Shown here: piece after piece, positions 1-6,732 of the stretch
How the letters are laid out: each line of letters starts with the position of its first letter
How positions within the stretch are numbered: position 1 is the first letter of the stretch
Source of the DNA: a virus
Virus record (IMG/VR): IMGVR_UViG_3300048836_001246
Location: 1 to 45,890 of that record
Strand: one strand, 5' to 3'
Length of the DNA: 45,890 nucleotides
Notes under the pieces: model-generated
What the model was told of the DNA's origin: nothing
Seen by the model: the letters and a program-made list of their open reading frames with translations, nothing else
The model's database searches: none
Made by a program: the position numbers and the translations under genes

Positions 1-843
1 TTAGAACAGCGATGCCTGCGGTGCCGCGCCGGCTAGGTTCACCCCGCGCCCGATCAGCAGCTCGGGCACCTCGCTCGCGCCGCCGACGCTGTAGCGCGTC
101 CGCACCTCCTGGATGTCCGCCCACGCGAACATCGCGCGGATGTCCGGCACGTCATTGATCGACAGCAGGAAACGCCCGCGGATCTCGCGCAGCGCGGCGG
201 CCAGGGCTTCGAACGACAGCGGGGCGAAGATGCCCGGGCCGTAGTCGTCTTCGCCGCCCCAGTAGGGCGGGTCGAGATAGAACAGGGTCCCGTCGCGGTC
301 GTAGACCCGCAGGCAGTCCTCCCAGTCCAGGTTCTCGATGATGACGCCGGCCAGCCGGTCGTGCAGGCGGCGCAGGCGGGGCTCCAGCCGGCGGATATCG
401 AAGTTGTGGCCATTGACGGTGTCCACGCCGAAGCTTTGCCCCTTCACCTTTCCGGCGAAGGCTAAGCGCTGCAGGTAGAGGAAACGGGCCGCCCGCTCGA
501 CGTCGGTCAGGTCCTGGACGCGCGCGCCCTTCAGCCGGTCGAACTCCGCCCGCATGGCCGGCCGCCAGAGCAGCTCGCGGAACAGCGCCTCCGGGTGGCG
601 CTGGAGGATGCGAAACAGATTCGCGACCTCGCCATTGATGTCGTTGATCACCTCGGACGAGGGCCGCTGCGCCCGGCGCAGGAACACCCCGCCCATGCCC
701 ACGAACGGCTCGACATAGGCCGCATGGTCCGTCGCGGCGATCAGGGCGCAGATCCGGCGCGCCAGGTGGCGCTTCCCGCCCAGCCAGGGCGCGGCCGGCT
801 CGGCCGGCGGAACGGGGGTGAGAACATTGTGAGAACTTTTCAT
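1..843 (-). CDS. dam: DNA N6-adenine methyltransferase, D12/Dam class
   Basis: The 280-residue protein carries the hallmarks of D12-class adenine methyltransferases: an N-terminal WLGGK segment (residues 20-24), the SAM-binding EPFVGMGG motif (45-52) and the catalytic DPPY (191-194). It would methylate the N6 of adenine in DNA, either modifying phage DNA against host restriction or altering host methylation marks. I chose the ATG at 843 because a GGAG sequence lies about 9 bases upstream; an ATG at 858 lacks a visible ribosome binding site, and the open frame continues to 1011 without support. It is divergent from the small gene at 1020 and forms the outermost left gene of the prophage. It also contains one copy of the dispersed palindrome (610-624). 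The family call is firm; target sequence and role are inferred. Confidence 0.92.
   Translation of the reverse strand: MKSSHNVLTPVPPAEPAAPWLGGKRHLARRICALIAATDHAAYVEPFVGMGGVFLRRAQRPSSEVINDINGEVANLFRILQRHPEALFRELLWRPAMRAEFDRLKGARVQDLTDVERAARFLYLQRLAFAGKVKGQSFGVDTVNGHNFDIRRLEPRLRRLHDRLAGVIIENLDWEDCLRVYDRDGTLFYLDPPYWGGEDDYGPGIFAPLSFEALAAALREIRGRFLLSINDVPDIRAMFAWADIQEVRTRYSVGGASEVPELLIGRGVNLAGAAPQASLF
610..624 (+). repeat. Dispersed palindrome copy 1 (GCGAA-ACAGA-TTCGC)
   Basis: Perfect 5-bp arms with a 5-base centre, inside the methyltransferase gene. The centre differs by one base from the common form (ACGGA). It contains GATTC, the GANTC target of CcrM-type methylation. Confidence 0.6.
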
Positions 844-1019
844 TGCGGGGGGCTCCATCGCTGGGTTACGAGTCCGACGCCCTGGGCGGGGGCGGACAGG
901 CCGACGGACGCTGCGCGAGCGATCCATCCGGCGGCGTGTGACGAGGAGCCCCCTCGCCGAGAGGCGCGTTGGCGCGCGCCTGTCCCGCCCCTTCCAGGCG
1001 GAATCCTTCAAGACAGGTG

Positions 1020-1214
1020 ATGATGATGACCGCCCGGACTGTTCAGCCTCGACGCCCCGCGAACGATGACCGGGAGGCTGTCGCCGGCCGCCGTGTGCCG
1101 GTCATCGGCCAGGTCGGCGACGGCGGCGTCGTGTCCTTCTATCCCGGCGGCCGGGAATGGCTGGACGACGTCCAGCGCCTGCTCGCCGCCCGACTGACGT
1201 CCGATCGCGCCTGA
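1020..1214 (+). CDS. Small hypothetical protein (64 aa)
   Basis: A short basic N-terminus is followed by a hydrophilic domain with a VIGQVGDGGVVSFYPGG segment. Three ATG codons in a row start at 1020, with a weak AGACAGG just upstream. It is the first of three short plus-strand genes divergent from the methyltransferase, and it ends 18 bases before the next start. I do not recognise the family. The coding call rests on protein-like composition and on operon position. Confidence 0.5.
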   Translation: MMMTARTVQPRRPANDDREAVAGRRVPVIGQVGDGGVVSFYPGGREWLDDVQRLLAARLTSDRA

Positions 1215-1231
1215 CCGAACGAGTCCGCGTC

Positions 1232-1531
1232 ATGGGCGCCCGCCACGTCGACAACATCCCCATCGCCAATGCCTGGCCGCGGACCGACCGCGTCGCCGTC
1301 ATGCTCAAAGAGGACTGGAAGGTCATCTCCGTCTGCCGCAGCTGCGGCCTGAAGCTGCACATCGATCTGCGGGCCGTCGTTGCGACGATGGGGCCCGACT
1401 TCAGCCTTTGGAACGCCAGGACGAAGTGCCGGAAGGTCGGCTGCCACGGGCACGCCGAGTTCGAGGCGATGCCGCCGCGGGGGAGCCTTTATCGACGGCT
1501 GATCGTCGCGCGGAGCGAGCGGCTGCCGTGA
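1232..1531 (+). CDS. Hypothetical zinc-binding-type protein (99 aa)
   Basis: Starting at the ATG at 1232, the protein has a paired-cysteine arrangement (CRSCG near residue 38, then CRKVGC near residue 73) that suggests a structural zinc site. The open frame reaches back to 1157, but the earlier part overlaps the previous gene. The stop TGA (1529-1531) overlaps the GTG start of the next gene in a GTGA, suggesting translational coupling. Function is unknown; small zinc-ribbon proteins of this kind are common in the early or accessory regions of alphaproteobacterial prophages. Confidence 0.6.
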   Translation: MGARHVDNIPIANAWPRTDRVAVMLKEDWKVISVCRSCGLKLHIDLRAVVATMGPDFSLWNARTKCRKVGCHGHAEFEAMPPRGSLYRRLIVARSERLP

Positions 1532-1855
1532 AAGGCGCGTTCGAACCCGGCGTCCCGGTTGGGGACTTTCTGAACGACCGCCTGTGCGGCGTCATCACCG
1601 TCTGGTGTCAGGCCTGCGCCAAGGGGCGAACCATACCCCGTTGCCATCGTCTGCGACCACCTGCGCCGGATAGGGGTCGATCCAGCCACCACGGTCAATG
1701 CTGAGGGCCGACTGATCGTGAGTTGCCCTATGTGTAACCGTTCCTCGGTCCCGCTCATGGCCTTCATTGATCCGGGGCATGACTCCGTCGGGCAGCGCCG
1801 GCCAGTCCAGTTCTCGCTGAGCCCGGACCAGCCCTCCATAGTTCGCCGCGATTGA
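1528..1855 (+). pseudogene. Zinc-ribbon-like small gene with a frameshift at a CCCC run
   Basis: The gene starts with a GTG overlapping the previous stop. It reads well to about 1635 (WCQACAKGR), then loses protein character. From about 1640 the next frame (+1) is strongly protein-like, with VAIVCDHLRRIGVDP and a second pair SCPMCN, until TGA at 1853-1855. The second frame has no start codon of its own near the junction. Joining the frames at the C4 run (1636-1639) gives a protein of about 108 residues with two CxxC pairs, the pattern of a zinc ribbon. The shift could be a real mutation, a homopolymer sequencing error, or a +1 programmed shift at CCC.C. The first two are more likely. Confidence 0.6.
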
Positions 1856-1887
1856 ACTTTGGGACTGGTCGCGTGTTCGGAAGGTGA

Positions 1888-2081
1888 ACGGGGTTGGAGA
1901 CATGCAATCTCTTTGCATTCCTGACGATGGAGCCCTCTGCGGAAGTCAGCGCGGTGCGCCCCAAGGCGGTGATGCCCGCGATCCTTGCATTGCCGGAGGA
2001 TTGCGGCGGAAGGTGCGCGCCTGGTCGGACGCCGCGGCGCTGCAGCGGCCCTTGGAGGATGGAACGCTGACCGCTCTTTCG
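1888..2081 (+). pseudogene. Decayed C-terminal fragment of an SRAP (YedK/HMCES) gene
   Basis: The plus frame at 1900-2000 reads CNLFAFLTMEPSAEV followed by RPKAVMPAILALPED. This resembles the conserved C-terminal half of SOS response-associated peptidases, where a T-E-P-N/S-A-E-V segment and H-P-K-A-M-P-V-I-L precede a tryptophan. A one-base loss near 2008-2012 moves the match to the next frame, which continues RRKVRAWSDAAALQRPL to about 2081. No N-terminal half or start is present, and the frame is closed by TGA at 1885. The fragment is therefore a remnant, probably left by recombination. SRAP proteins crosslink abasic sites in single-stranded DNA; this piece would not be active. The match is from memory of the family, not a search. 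Confidence 0.55.
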
Positions 2082-2132
2082 GCCGCCCACGCTCGCGCCA
2101 CACGGCTTGCGGGCCCCCAAATCACGGATTGG

Positions 2133-2160
2133 TTGACAAGCGTGATCCCCTGCTTAGCCT
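2133..2160 (+). promoter_or_regulatory. Putative promoter of the GHKL/STAS cassette
   Basis: TTGACAA at 2133-2139 is followed, after 12 bases, by GCTTAGCC (2152-2159). Form and spacing resemble the Caulobacter housekeeping consensus TTGACGS-N10-14-GCTANAWC. The predicted transcript would start about 20 bases before the TTG at 2189. It implies that the cassette has its own promoter, independent of phage late transcription. Confidence 0.45.
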
Positions 2161-2188
2161 CCCTCCAAGGACGGGGGGTAGATTTACA

Positions 2189-3241
2189 TTGTCCGACGGC
2201 GAAGATGATCAGGCGCAGGCCTCTGCGGATGCGGCGCGCGCTCGCGAAATCGCCGAAGCCGAGAAGGCCTCGATTGAGGCCCCTGAACGGCTCTGCGTTC
2301 ACCGTAACCAGCACGCGACGGTCACCTTCCTCAGCCAGATCTACGAGCAGGCCTGCGTCCAAAAAATCTCGACCATGGTCGACCTGCGGCGGTGCAAGAA
2401 GGTGACGCCGGAGGCTTGCCTGCTGCTGACAGCCGAGTTGGAGCGGTGCGTGCGCCTGACCAAGACGCCGATCTGGGTCCGCTATCCGCAAGAGTCGGCG
2501 ATGTCCGACGACCTTGATGATTTTGGCTTCTTTTCCCACCTGAGGATGGATCAACCTGTCCGCTTTCGTCCCCCTCGGACCAAGAAGCAGCAGGACGGGA
2601 CGATCTTGGTCAGGTCCGGTGTGAAGGAGGAAATCGCCCTCAAGCTGAAGGACATCGCGAGTGTCACGAATGCGCTGTACGGGGACTCGGCCTACGCTGA
2701 ACAGGTCGAGATCGCGCTGCAGGAAGCGATGACGAACGTCATGAGCCACGCCTTTCCTGGGCCACAGCCCAGCAAGGAAGCGCAACAGCCCGGCCGATGG
2801 TGGTTCGCTGGCCGGACTGACGAGAAGCGCCGGGAGGCGATCTTCTACGCCCTCGACTTGGGCGTCGGCATCCCGGCCACCGCGCCGGACAACATGGGCG
2901 ACGACATCGCGGAGTACTGGCGTCGCCGAGGAGGCCTGCCGGACCGGCCGCGCGATAAACACATCCTCGAGGCTGCAGTGAAGGCCCGGCGCAAGGATGG
3001 TATCGAAACCCGAAACGGCAACGGCTTGCCGGCCATGATCGGGCTGGTCGAGATCGATTCCTGCTCAGGCTCTGTTCAGATCGACTCTGGCAAGGCGGGT
3101 TACGAATTTTCAAAGAAGGTGCACGAAAATGGGCATCCAGTTCACTCGGAAAGGTGTTATGGGTTCCGGCGTCCCTTTCCTGGAACCCTTGTTGTGTGGC
3201 GTGTTGCCGGACCGGCACGGGTTCAGGTAGAGGCGAGATGA
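2189..3241 (+). CDS. GHKL-type ATPase without histidine kinase acceptor domain
   Basis: The 350-residue protein has the three boxes of a GHKL ATP-binding fold: an N box with E179 and N183 (EAMTNVMSHA), a G1 box DLGVGIP (223-229) and GNGL (277-280). No H-box dimerisation domain or membrane segment is visible, so it is not a classical sensor kinase. It may resemble SpoIIAB/RsbW-like anti-factors or MORC/Hsp90-like ATPases. Residues 40-90 (STMVDLRRCKKVTPEACLLL) look STAS-like. The TTG at 2189 is chosen because the promoter-like site ends just before it and GACGGGGGG lies upstream; the first in-frame ATG (2374) would cut into the N-terminal domain. It ends in an ATGA overlap with the DUF4325 gene, so the two are almost certainly co-translated. 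The role is unknown. Confidence 0.8.
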   Translation: MSDGEDDQAQASADAARAREIAEAEKASIEAPERLCVHRNQHATVTFLSQIYEQACVQKISTMVDLRRCKKVTPEACLLLTAELERCVRLTKTPIWVRYPQESAMSDDLDDFGFFSHLRMDQPVRFRPPRTKKQQDGTILVRSGVKEEIALKLKDIASVTNALYGDSAYAEQVEIALQEAMTNVMSHAFPGPQPSKEAQQPGRWWFAGRTDEKRREAIFYALDLGVGIPATAPDNMGDDIAEYWRRRGGLPDRPRDKHILEAAVKARRKDGIETRNGNGLPAMIGLVEIDSCSGSVQIDSGKAGYEFSKKVHENGHPVHSERCYGFRRPFPGTLVVWRVAGPARVQVEAR

Positions 3242-3588
3242 TCATGCTGCACATCAACGTCGCTACAGACTTTCATCCGCGCCCGTTCGGGCGCACTGCC
3301 GACCATGACCCGGACGCCAACGGCGCCAAATTCCGGGACGATAACCTTGTGCCTGCGATCAGCGAGGCGCTCGCCACCGGCGGCAAGGTCAAGGTCGACT
3401 TCGCCGGAATCGGCGCCGTCGCGCCCTCATTCATCGAGGAAGCCTTCGGTGGCTTGATCGAGCGCGGCTTCACCTACGACCAGCTGGTCACGGTGCTGAC
3501 CGTCTCTTTCCCTCATAACCCTGCTCGTGAGCAGATGGTGTGGGACAAGATTCGCATCGCGGCGGGCCTCCCCGACAGCGTCCACTAG
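3238..3588 (+). CDS. STAS-like domain protein (DUF4325)
   Basis: The 116-residue protein contains FRDDNLVPAISEAL followed by KVKVDFAGIGAVAPSFIEEAFGGLI (about residues 50-74), in pieces characteristic of the DUF4325 STAS-like family. Its ATG (3238) overlaps the preceding stop and has AGAGG upstream. STAS-like proteins typically partner with GHKL ATPases in switch modules where ATP-dependent modification or binding controls an output. The tight coupling here suggests a physical complex with the upstream ATPase. What it controls cannot be read from the sequence. Confidence 0.8.
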   Translation: MIMLHINVATDFHPRPFGRTADHDPDANGAKFRDDNLVPAISEALATGGKVKVDFAGIGAVAPSFIEEAFGGLIERGFTYDQLVTVLTVSFPHNPAREQMVWDKIRIAAGLPDSVH

Positions 3589-3612
3589 CGGTCGCTGTCG
3601 GTCGCCCCGGCC

Positions 3613-4098
3613 GTGAACGTTCTTCCCCTGTTAGCCGCCCTCGGCGTTGGCACCATCATCGGCGGTGTCAGCGTGTTCCTGTTCCAGACTTGGGTAAGGG
3701 CATATCCCGACGCCTGCGTCCGGGCGCTGCAGGGTCTTGATCGCTGTATGGATGCGGCCATCATTTCGATGATGCAGAACGCCGCCGGCAAGGCAGACGC
3801 TAAGGAAACCAAGGCCGTCTATGCTGCATTGACCAAGCTGCACTACACCGTCAACGACGTCTTCGGCCACACGCAGGGGCCTCCTTGGACCCGGCTCCAG
3901 AGTGCGCTCATCCAATTCGAAAACGCCATCGACCCTGCCGATGGCTTGTCGCAGAACACGGCTGCCACAGCCGCGACGGTGGACGAGGACGTGGAGAAAC
4001 TACGGACCGCCCGCCACGAGCTTAGGCGAGCCATGCTGTTCATCGCCGAACGGCACTTCCTGTTTAAGCTGTACGGTCGTCACAACGCCAGCGGCTAG
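3613..4098 (+). CDS. Single-pass membrane protein downstream of the GHKL/STAS pair
   Basis: A GTG start at 3613 gives a 161-residue protein with one N-terminal membrane segment (about residues 4-24) and a helical, mostly hydrophilic remainder. It lies 24 bases after the STAS-like gene in the same direction, so it is probably in the same transcript. As a membrane-anchored protein at the end of a switch-like operon it could be the effector or the sensor. I do not recognise a family, and the start codon has no strong ribosome binding site. Confidence 0.7.
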   Translation: MNVLPLLAALGVGTIIGGVSVFLFQTWVRAYPDACVRALQGLDRCMDAAIISMMQNAAGKADAKETKAVYAALTKLHYTVNDVFGHTQGPPWTRLQSALIQFENAIDPADGLSQNTAATAATVDEDVEKLRTARHELRRAMLFIAERHFLFKLYGRHNASG

Positions 4099-4116
4099 CC
4101 ACGGCTGACACAAGAA

Positions 4117-4142
4117 GCCCCCGGCGATCGCTCGTCGGGGGC
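4117..4142. terminator. Hairpin terminator candidate after the cassette
   Basis: Arms GCCCCCG (4117-4123) and CGGGGGC (4136-4142). On the minus strand it is followed by TTCTTGT, so it may stop leftward transcription; it also sits 18 bases after the plus-strand stop. Confidence 0.45.
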
Positions 4143-4277
4143 CGTCGACGCTCAGGTGGCGAAACCTGGGGGTGAACCCTGCGCCGAGGCTCAACCCTTG
4201 CACATCTCGAAAACCGGCGCTATCCCGCCCCCTGCGCTCGCACACCGAGTAGAACGGGTCCCACAGCAGCGACGCGG

Positions 4278-4310
4278 CGCCCGGAGGCTACCTCTCGCGG
4301 GCGTCTTTCA
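4278..4310 (+). terminator. Hairpin terminator candidate, first of a similar pair
   Basis: Arms CGCCCG (4278-4283) and CGGGCG (4298-4303), followed on the plus strand by TCTTTCATTT. Nearly the same hairpin recurs at 4403. Confidence 0.45.
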
Positions 4311-4402
4311 TTTCCGCACCAGCGTTGCACCCGGCGGCCGGCAGCGGCATTGTGCGCGCGACGGATGCAGACGCGAGGTCCGCGGTCCCAAACTTCCGTC
4401 AC

Positions 4403-4440
4403 GACGCCCGGAGGACCTCCTCGCGGGCGTCATTCGTTTC
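4403..4440 (+). terminator. Hairpin terminator candidate, second of a similar pair
   Basis: Arms GACGCCCG (4403-4410) and CGGGCGTC (4424-4431) with an inner GAGG/CCTC pairing, followed by ATTCGTTTC on the plus strand. It shares most of its sequence with the hairpin at 4278. The 435 bases from 4099 to 4533 contain only such hairpins and no convincing gene. Confidence 0.45.
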
Positions 4441-4457
4441 GGCGGGCGGCCAGACGC

Positions 4458-4489
4458 AGAAAAGCCCCCGACGCCGGAGCGCCGGGGGC
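4458..4489 (-). terminator. Terminator of the leftward late operon
   Basis: Arms GCCCCCG (4464-4470) and CGGGGGC (4483-4489). Read on the minus strand the stem is followed by TTTTCTG, a usual intrinsic terminator form. It lies 45 bases beyond the stop of the last lysis gene. Confidence 0.6.
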
Positions 4490-4533
4490 CCGTCTTCACC
4501 AGGGACAGCGAGGGGTTCAGGCCCTGGCGAAGC

Positions 4534-4881
4534 TCAGGGCGGCGCGCAGGGCGGCGCGGCGCGGGCCTGGTCGAGGCGTCGCCACCCCTCCTGCGCCCAG
4601 CCGCGGTGATCCACGCTGAACCACCGCCACCACTCGGCGGCGGCTTCCTCGCCGAACAGGCGCACGGCGGCGGCGTAGAGGACGTCCAGGTCCACGCCGG
4701 CCGGCATGGCCGGCTCAGCGCGGCTGGCGGCCGCCACGGTCGGCTGGCACTTCACCGCCGGGGCGGTAGGCGCCGGCGTTCCAGTCCCCGACGCCGCCCC
4801 GTCGGCCCGCCCCGTCGTCGAACAGGCGGCCGTCGACGAGATCGCCGAGAGGATCAGCAGGGTCAGCAGCGGTCGGCGCAT
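4534..4881 (-). CDS. Outer-membrane spanin lipoprotein, Rz1-like
   Basis: The 115-residue product starts MRRPLLTLLILSAISS and has a lipobox-like STAAC with Cys20, giving a lipoprotein signal. Its first half overlaps the 3' end of the Rz-like gene in another frame, the usual nested arrangement of Rz1. The C-terminal region is longer and more tryptophan-rich (EWWRWFSVDHRGW) than classical Rz1. With the inner-membrane partner it would bridge the periplasm and fuse the membranes at lysis. The nested position is the strongest evidence; the sequence family itself is not recognised. Confidence 0.6.
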   Translation of the reverse strand: MRRPLLTLLILSAISSTAACSTTGRADGAASGTGTPAPTAPAVKCQPTVAAASRAEPAMPAGVDLDVLYAAAVRLFGEEAAAEWWRWFSVDHRGWAQEGWRRLDQARAAPPCAPP

Positions 4882-5308
4882 GGGCGGCTCCACAGGTCTT
4901 GCGGCCCTCGAGCACGCCGGCCACGCGGCCGGCGGCATAGCCGCTGTTGAACGATTGCCCGGCGGCGCGGGCGCGCTCGGCCGAGCCGGTCTCGACGGCG
5001 GCCACGGCGCGGCCGGCGTCCTGGTCGCGGGCGGCGGCGCACCGCTCGGCCGCCCCTTTCCAGTCGAGGTAGAAGCCCCGCCAATAGATGGCCCGGCCGG
5101 TCCAGAAGGCGACGTCGGCCCGCGCCGTGTCGCGCTGGGCCTTCAGGCTGTCGCCGGCCAGGTTCAGCGGGAACGGCTGCACCGGCCCGCGATGCTCCCA
5201 CGCCACGCCGCCGGCGAACCCGGCGGCCAGGATGGCGGTCGGGACCAGCGCCGTGCGGGCCAAACCGAGCGCCAGCTGGGCGAGCGAGGGAGGGAAGATC
5301 CCGCTCAC
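4715..5308 (-). CDS. Inner-membrane spanin, Rz-like
   Basis: The 197-residue protein has one N-terminal membrane segment (about residues 17-37) and a periplasmic helical domain rich in Ala, Arg and Glu (SLKAQRDTARADVAF onward). That is the topology of i-spanins. It lies next to an endolysin and holin candidates and contains the start of the lipoprotein gene at 4881. The C-terminal 45 residues are glycine-rich and low in complexity because they share DNA with the embedded gene. It starts by an ATGA overlap with the upstream gene. Confidence 0.65.
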   Translation of the reverse strand: MSGIFPPSLAQLALGLARTALVPTAILAAGFAGGVAWEHRGPVQPFPLNLAGDSLKAQRDTARADVAFWTGRAIYWRGFYLDWKGAAERCAAARDQDAGRAVAAVETGSAERARAAGQSFNSGYAAGRVAGVLEGRKTCGAAHAPTAADPADPLGDLVDGRLFDDGAGRRGGVGDWNAGAYRPGGEVPADRGGRQPR

Positions 5309-5778
5309 GTCCCCACCCTCTCGTCGGTGCCTTCCCAGACGAACTGGCCTTCGCGCCCGACGGGGAAATGTTGGCGGCAGTAGGCGCAGAACGTGCCGCC
5401 GTAGAAGCCGGGGTCGCGAGCGTAGGTCTCGGCCAGCGGCTGCGACATCGTCGTCGTCAAGCCGCAGCCGGACTCGAGCATCGCCTTAGTCCAGTACCGT
5501 CCGACGAGCGGGCTCATGCTTTCGGGGTAGGTCTCGTACAGGACAGGGCTTTCCGGCCCGTCGCCGTGCACCTCACGCTCCTTGGGCGTCAGCGGCCGCG
5601 TCGGGTGCGCCGGCCGGATCCCGACGTGCCGGTACGAACGGCGCACCGGCCGGACGAAGCCCTTGGCCCGTTCCTCGGCCGAGAGGACGACGTAGCCCTT
5701 CTGCATCCCGGTTCGGGGATCGATCTCGCGGTGATCATCGGTGACCGGCGAGCCGTCGGTCAGGGTCGTTCTGGGCAT
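5305..5778 (-). CDS. Phage hypothetical protein with C-terminal CxxC motif
   Basis: The 157-residue soluble protein ends with GGTFCAYCRQHFPVGREGQFVWEG, read here in two parts, a compact zinc-knuckle-like region (C132 and C135). The rest is hydrophilic, with an RPVRRSYRHVG basic stretch. It overlaps both neighbours by a few bases inside the lysis operon. Similar proteins occur between endolysin and spanin genes of alphaproteobacterial phages, but the function is unknown. Confidence 0.6.
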   Translation of the reverse strand: MPRTTLTDGSPVTDDHREIDPRTGMQKGYVVLSAEERAKGFVRPVRRSYRHVGIRPAHPTRPLTPKEREVHGDGPESPVLYETYPESMSPLVGRYWTKAMLESGCGLTTTMSQPLAETYARDPGFYGGTFCAYCRQHFPVGREGQFVWEGTDERVGT

Positions 5779-6026
5779 CAGCTCTTCCTCGTCACGGTGA
5801 AGCGGAACGAGCGCCCTTCGACGCTCATGGACAGCAGGCGGTCGCCGGTGCCGTCGATTTCAGCGACCGGGATCACCAGGTCGCCGCCAAGCCGATCGAC
5901 GAGCACGATCAGGAGCTGGCTCTTCATGAGATCGATCAGCGCCCGGGCGTCCGGGTCGGCGGCCGCCTGCACGGCTGCGTTGGTCTCCAGCAGCCGCAGG
6001 CGGCGTTCGGGAAAGTCGTCAGCCAT
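5778..6026 (-). CDS. Small hypothetical protein of the lysis operon (82 aa)
   Basis: Starts at the ATG at 6026, which overlaps the endolysin stop; the GTG codon just before it is also in frame. The protein is acidic to neutral, with an amphipathic first helix and a beta-rich C-terminal half (GGDLVIPVAEIDGTGD, then SFRFTVTR). No membrane segment or motif is evident. Function is unknown. Confidence 0.55.
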   Translation of the reverse strand: MADDFPERRLRLLETNAAVQAAADPDARALIDLMKSQLLIVLVDRLGGDLVIPVAEIDGTGDRLLSMSVEGRSFRFTVTRKS

Positions 6027-6502
6027 CACGCCAGCCCCTGCGTGATCGGCGAGCCCGGCCCGCCCGCCTGCGTCAGCACCTGGCCGCGGGCGCGCGGGTC
6101 GAAGCTGACGTGCACCACGTTGCGGCCGGTCTCGAGGATCAGCTGGTCGACGCGCCGCATGATCGCGGGCTGGTCGGCGATCCAGGCGGCCAGCTGGCGG
6201 GCGGTCAGGCCGGCGGCGCGGATGTCGGCGGCATAGCCCATCGGGTGGGCGCTGGTCCGCGTGCCGCCGACCTCGGCGTTGACGCGCGGGTTGCGATAGG
6301 CGCTCGTCACCACGATCGCCCGGCCCAGCCCGTCGCGGATCATCTGCAGGCCCGGGGCCAGGATCTCGCGCAGGTTCCGATCGTGCGCCGGCGTCGGCGC
6401 GTTGCTGACGCCCAGGCGCTCGGCGGTCTCGCTGACCAGCAGCTCGTCCAGGAAGAAGTTGGCGGTCAGGCGCACGCGCCCGCCGCCGGCGGCGGTGGTC
6501 AT
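6026..6502 (-). CDS. Endolysin, peptidase M15A family
   Basis: The 158-residue protein matches zinc D,D-/L,D-peptidases of the M15A family: TSAYRNPRVNAEVGG (66-80), the SAHPMGYAADI segment with H86 and D93 as zinc ligands, and the final HVSF motif with H131. It would cleave peptide crosslinks of peptidoglycan at lysis. No signal peptide is present, so release would depend on a holin. AAGGTG lies upstream of the ATG at 6502. Its position between the holin candidates and the spanins is typical. Confidence 0.88.
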   Translation of the reverse strand: MTTAAGGGRVRLTANFFLDELLVSETAERLGVSNAPTPAHDRNLREILAPGLQMIRDGLGRAIVVTSAYRNPRVNAEVGGTRTSAHPMGYAADIRAAGLTARQLAAWIADQPAIMRRVDQLILETGRNVVHVSFDPRARGQVLTQAGGPGSPITQGLA

Positions 6503-6524
6503 GGGGTCACCTTTTCAGGAAGAG

Positions 6525-6539
6525 GCGAACGGCGTTCGC
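6525..6539. repeat. Palindrome GCGAA-CGGCG-TTCGC, left copy
   Basis: Identical to the copy at 6666; within it GCGAAC pairs with GTTCGC. It lies 22 bases upstream of the endolysin start, in a divergent intergenic region, so it may be an operator or another form of the dispersed palindrome. Confidence 0.55.
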
Positions 6540-6665
6540 GTGAAGGTCAGCGCTGGACTTCCCGCCCTTGGGCCGCGGAAGTCACCGCCCCGGCCTGGGT
6601 TCCAAAAGGGCAGGCCTCGTGGCGGCGGCCAGCTATCCGCCGGAGGGGACGGGCGGTGGTTTGAC

Positions 6666-6680
6666 GCGAACGGCGTTCGC
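6666..6680. repeat. Palindrome GCGAA-CGGCG-TTCGC, right copy
   Basis: Second identical 15-bp palindrome, 53 bases before the plus-strand membrane gene. It directly follows TTGAC (6661-6665), a possible -35 element, so a bound protein would block that promoter. Confidence 0.55.
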
Positions 6681-6732
6681 GAAGTGGACAACAGCCGAAC
6701 CTCTCCTCAAGTTACGCAACAGGGGAGCGGTG

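Noticed and set aside
1902-1918. Inverted repeat ATGCAA-N5-TTGCAT as an operator
   Set aside because: It falls within the SRAP-like coding remnant (CNLFAF), which explains the sequence; a single copy without a nearby promoter gives no further support.
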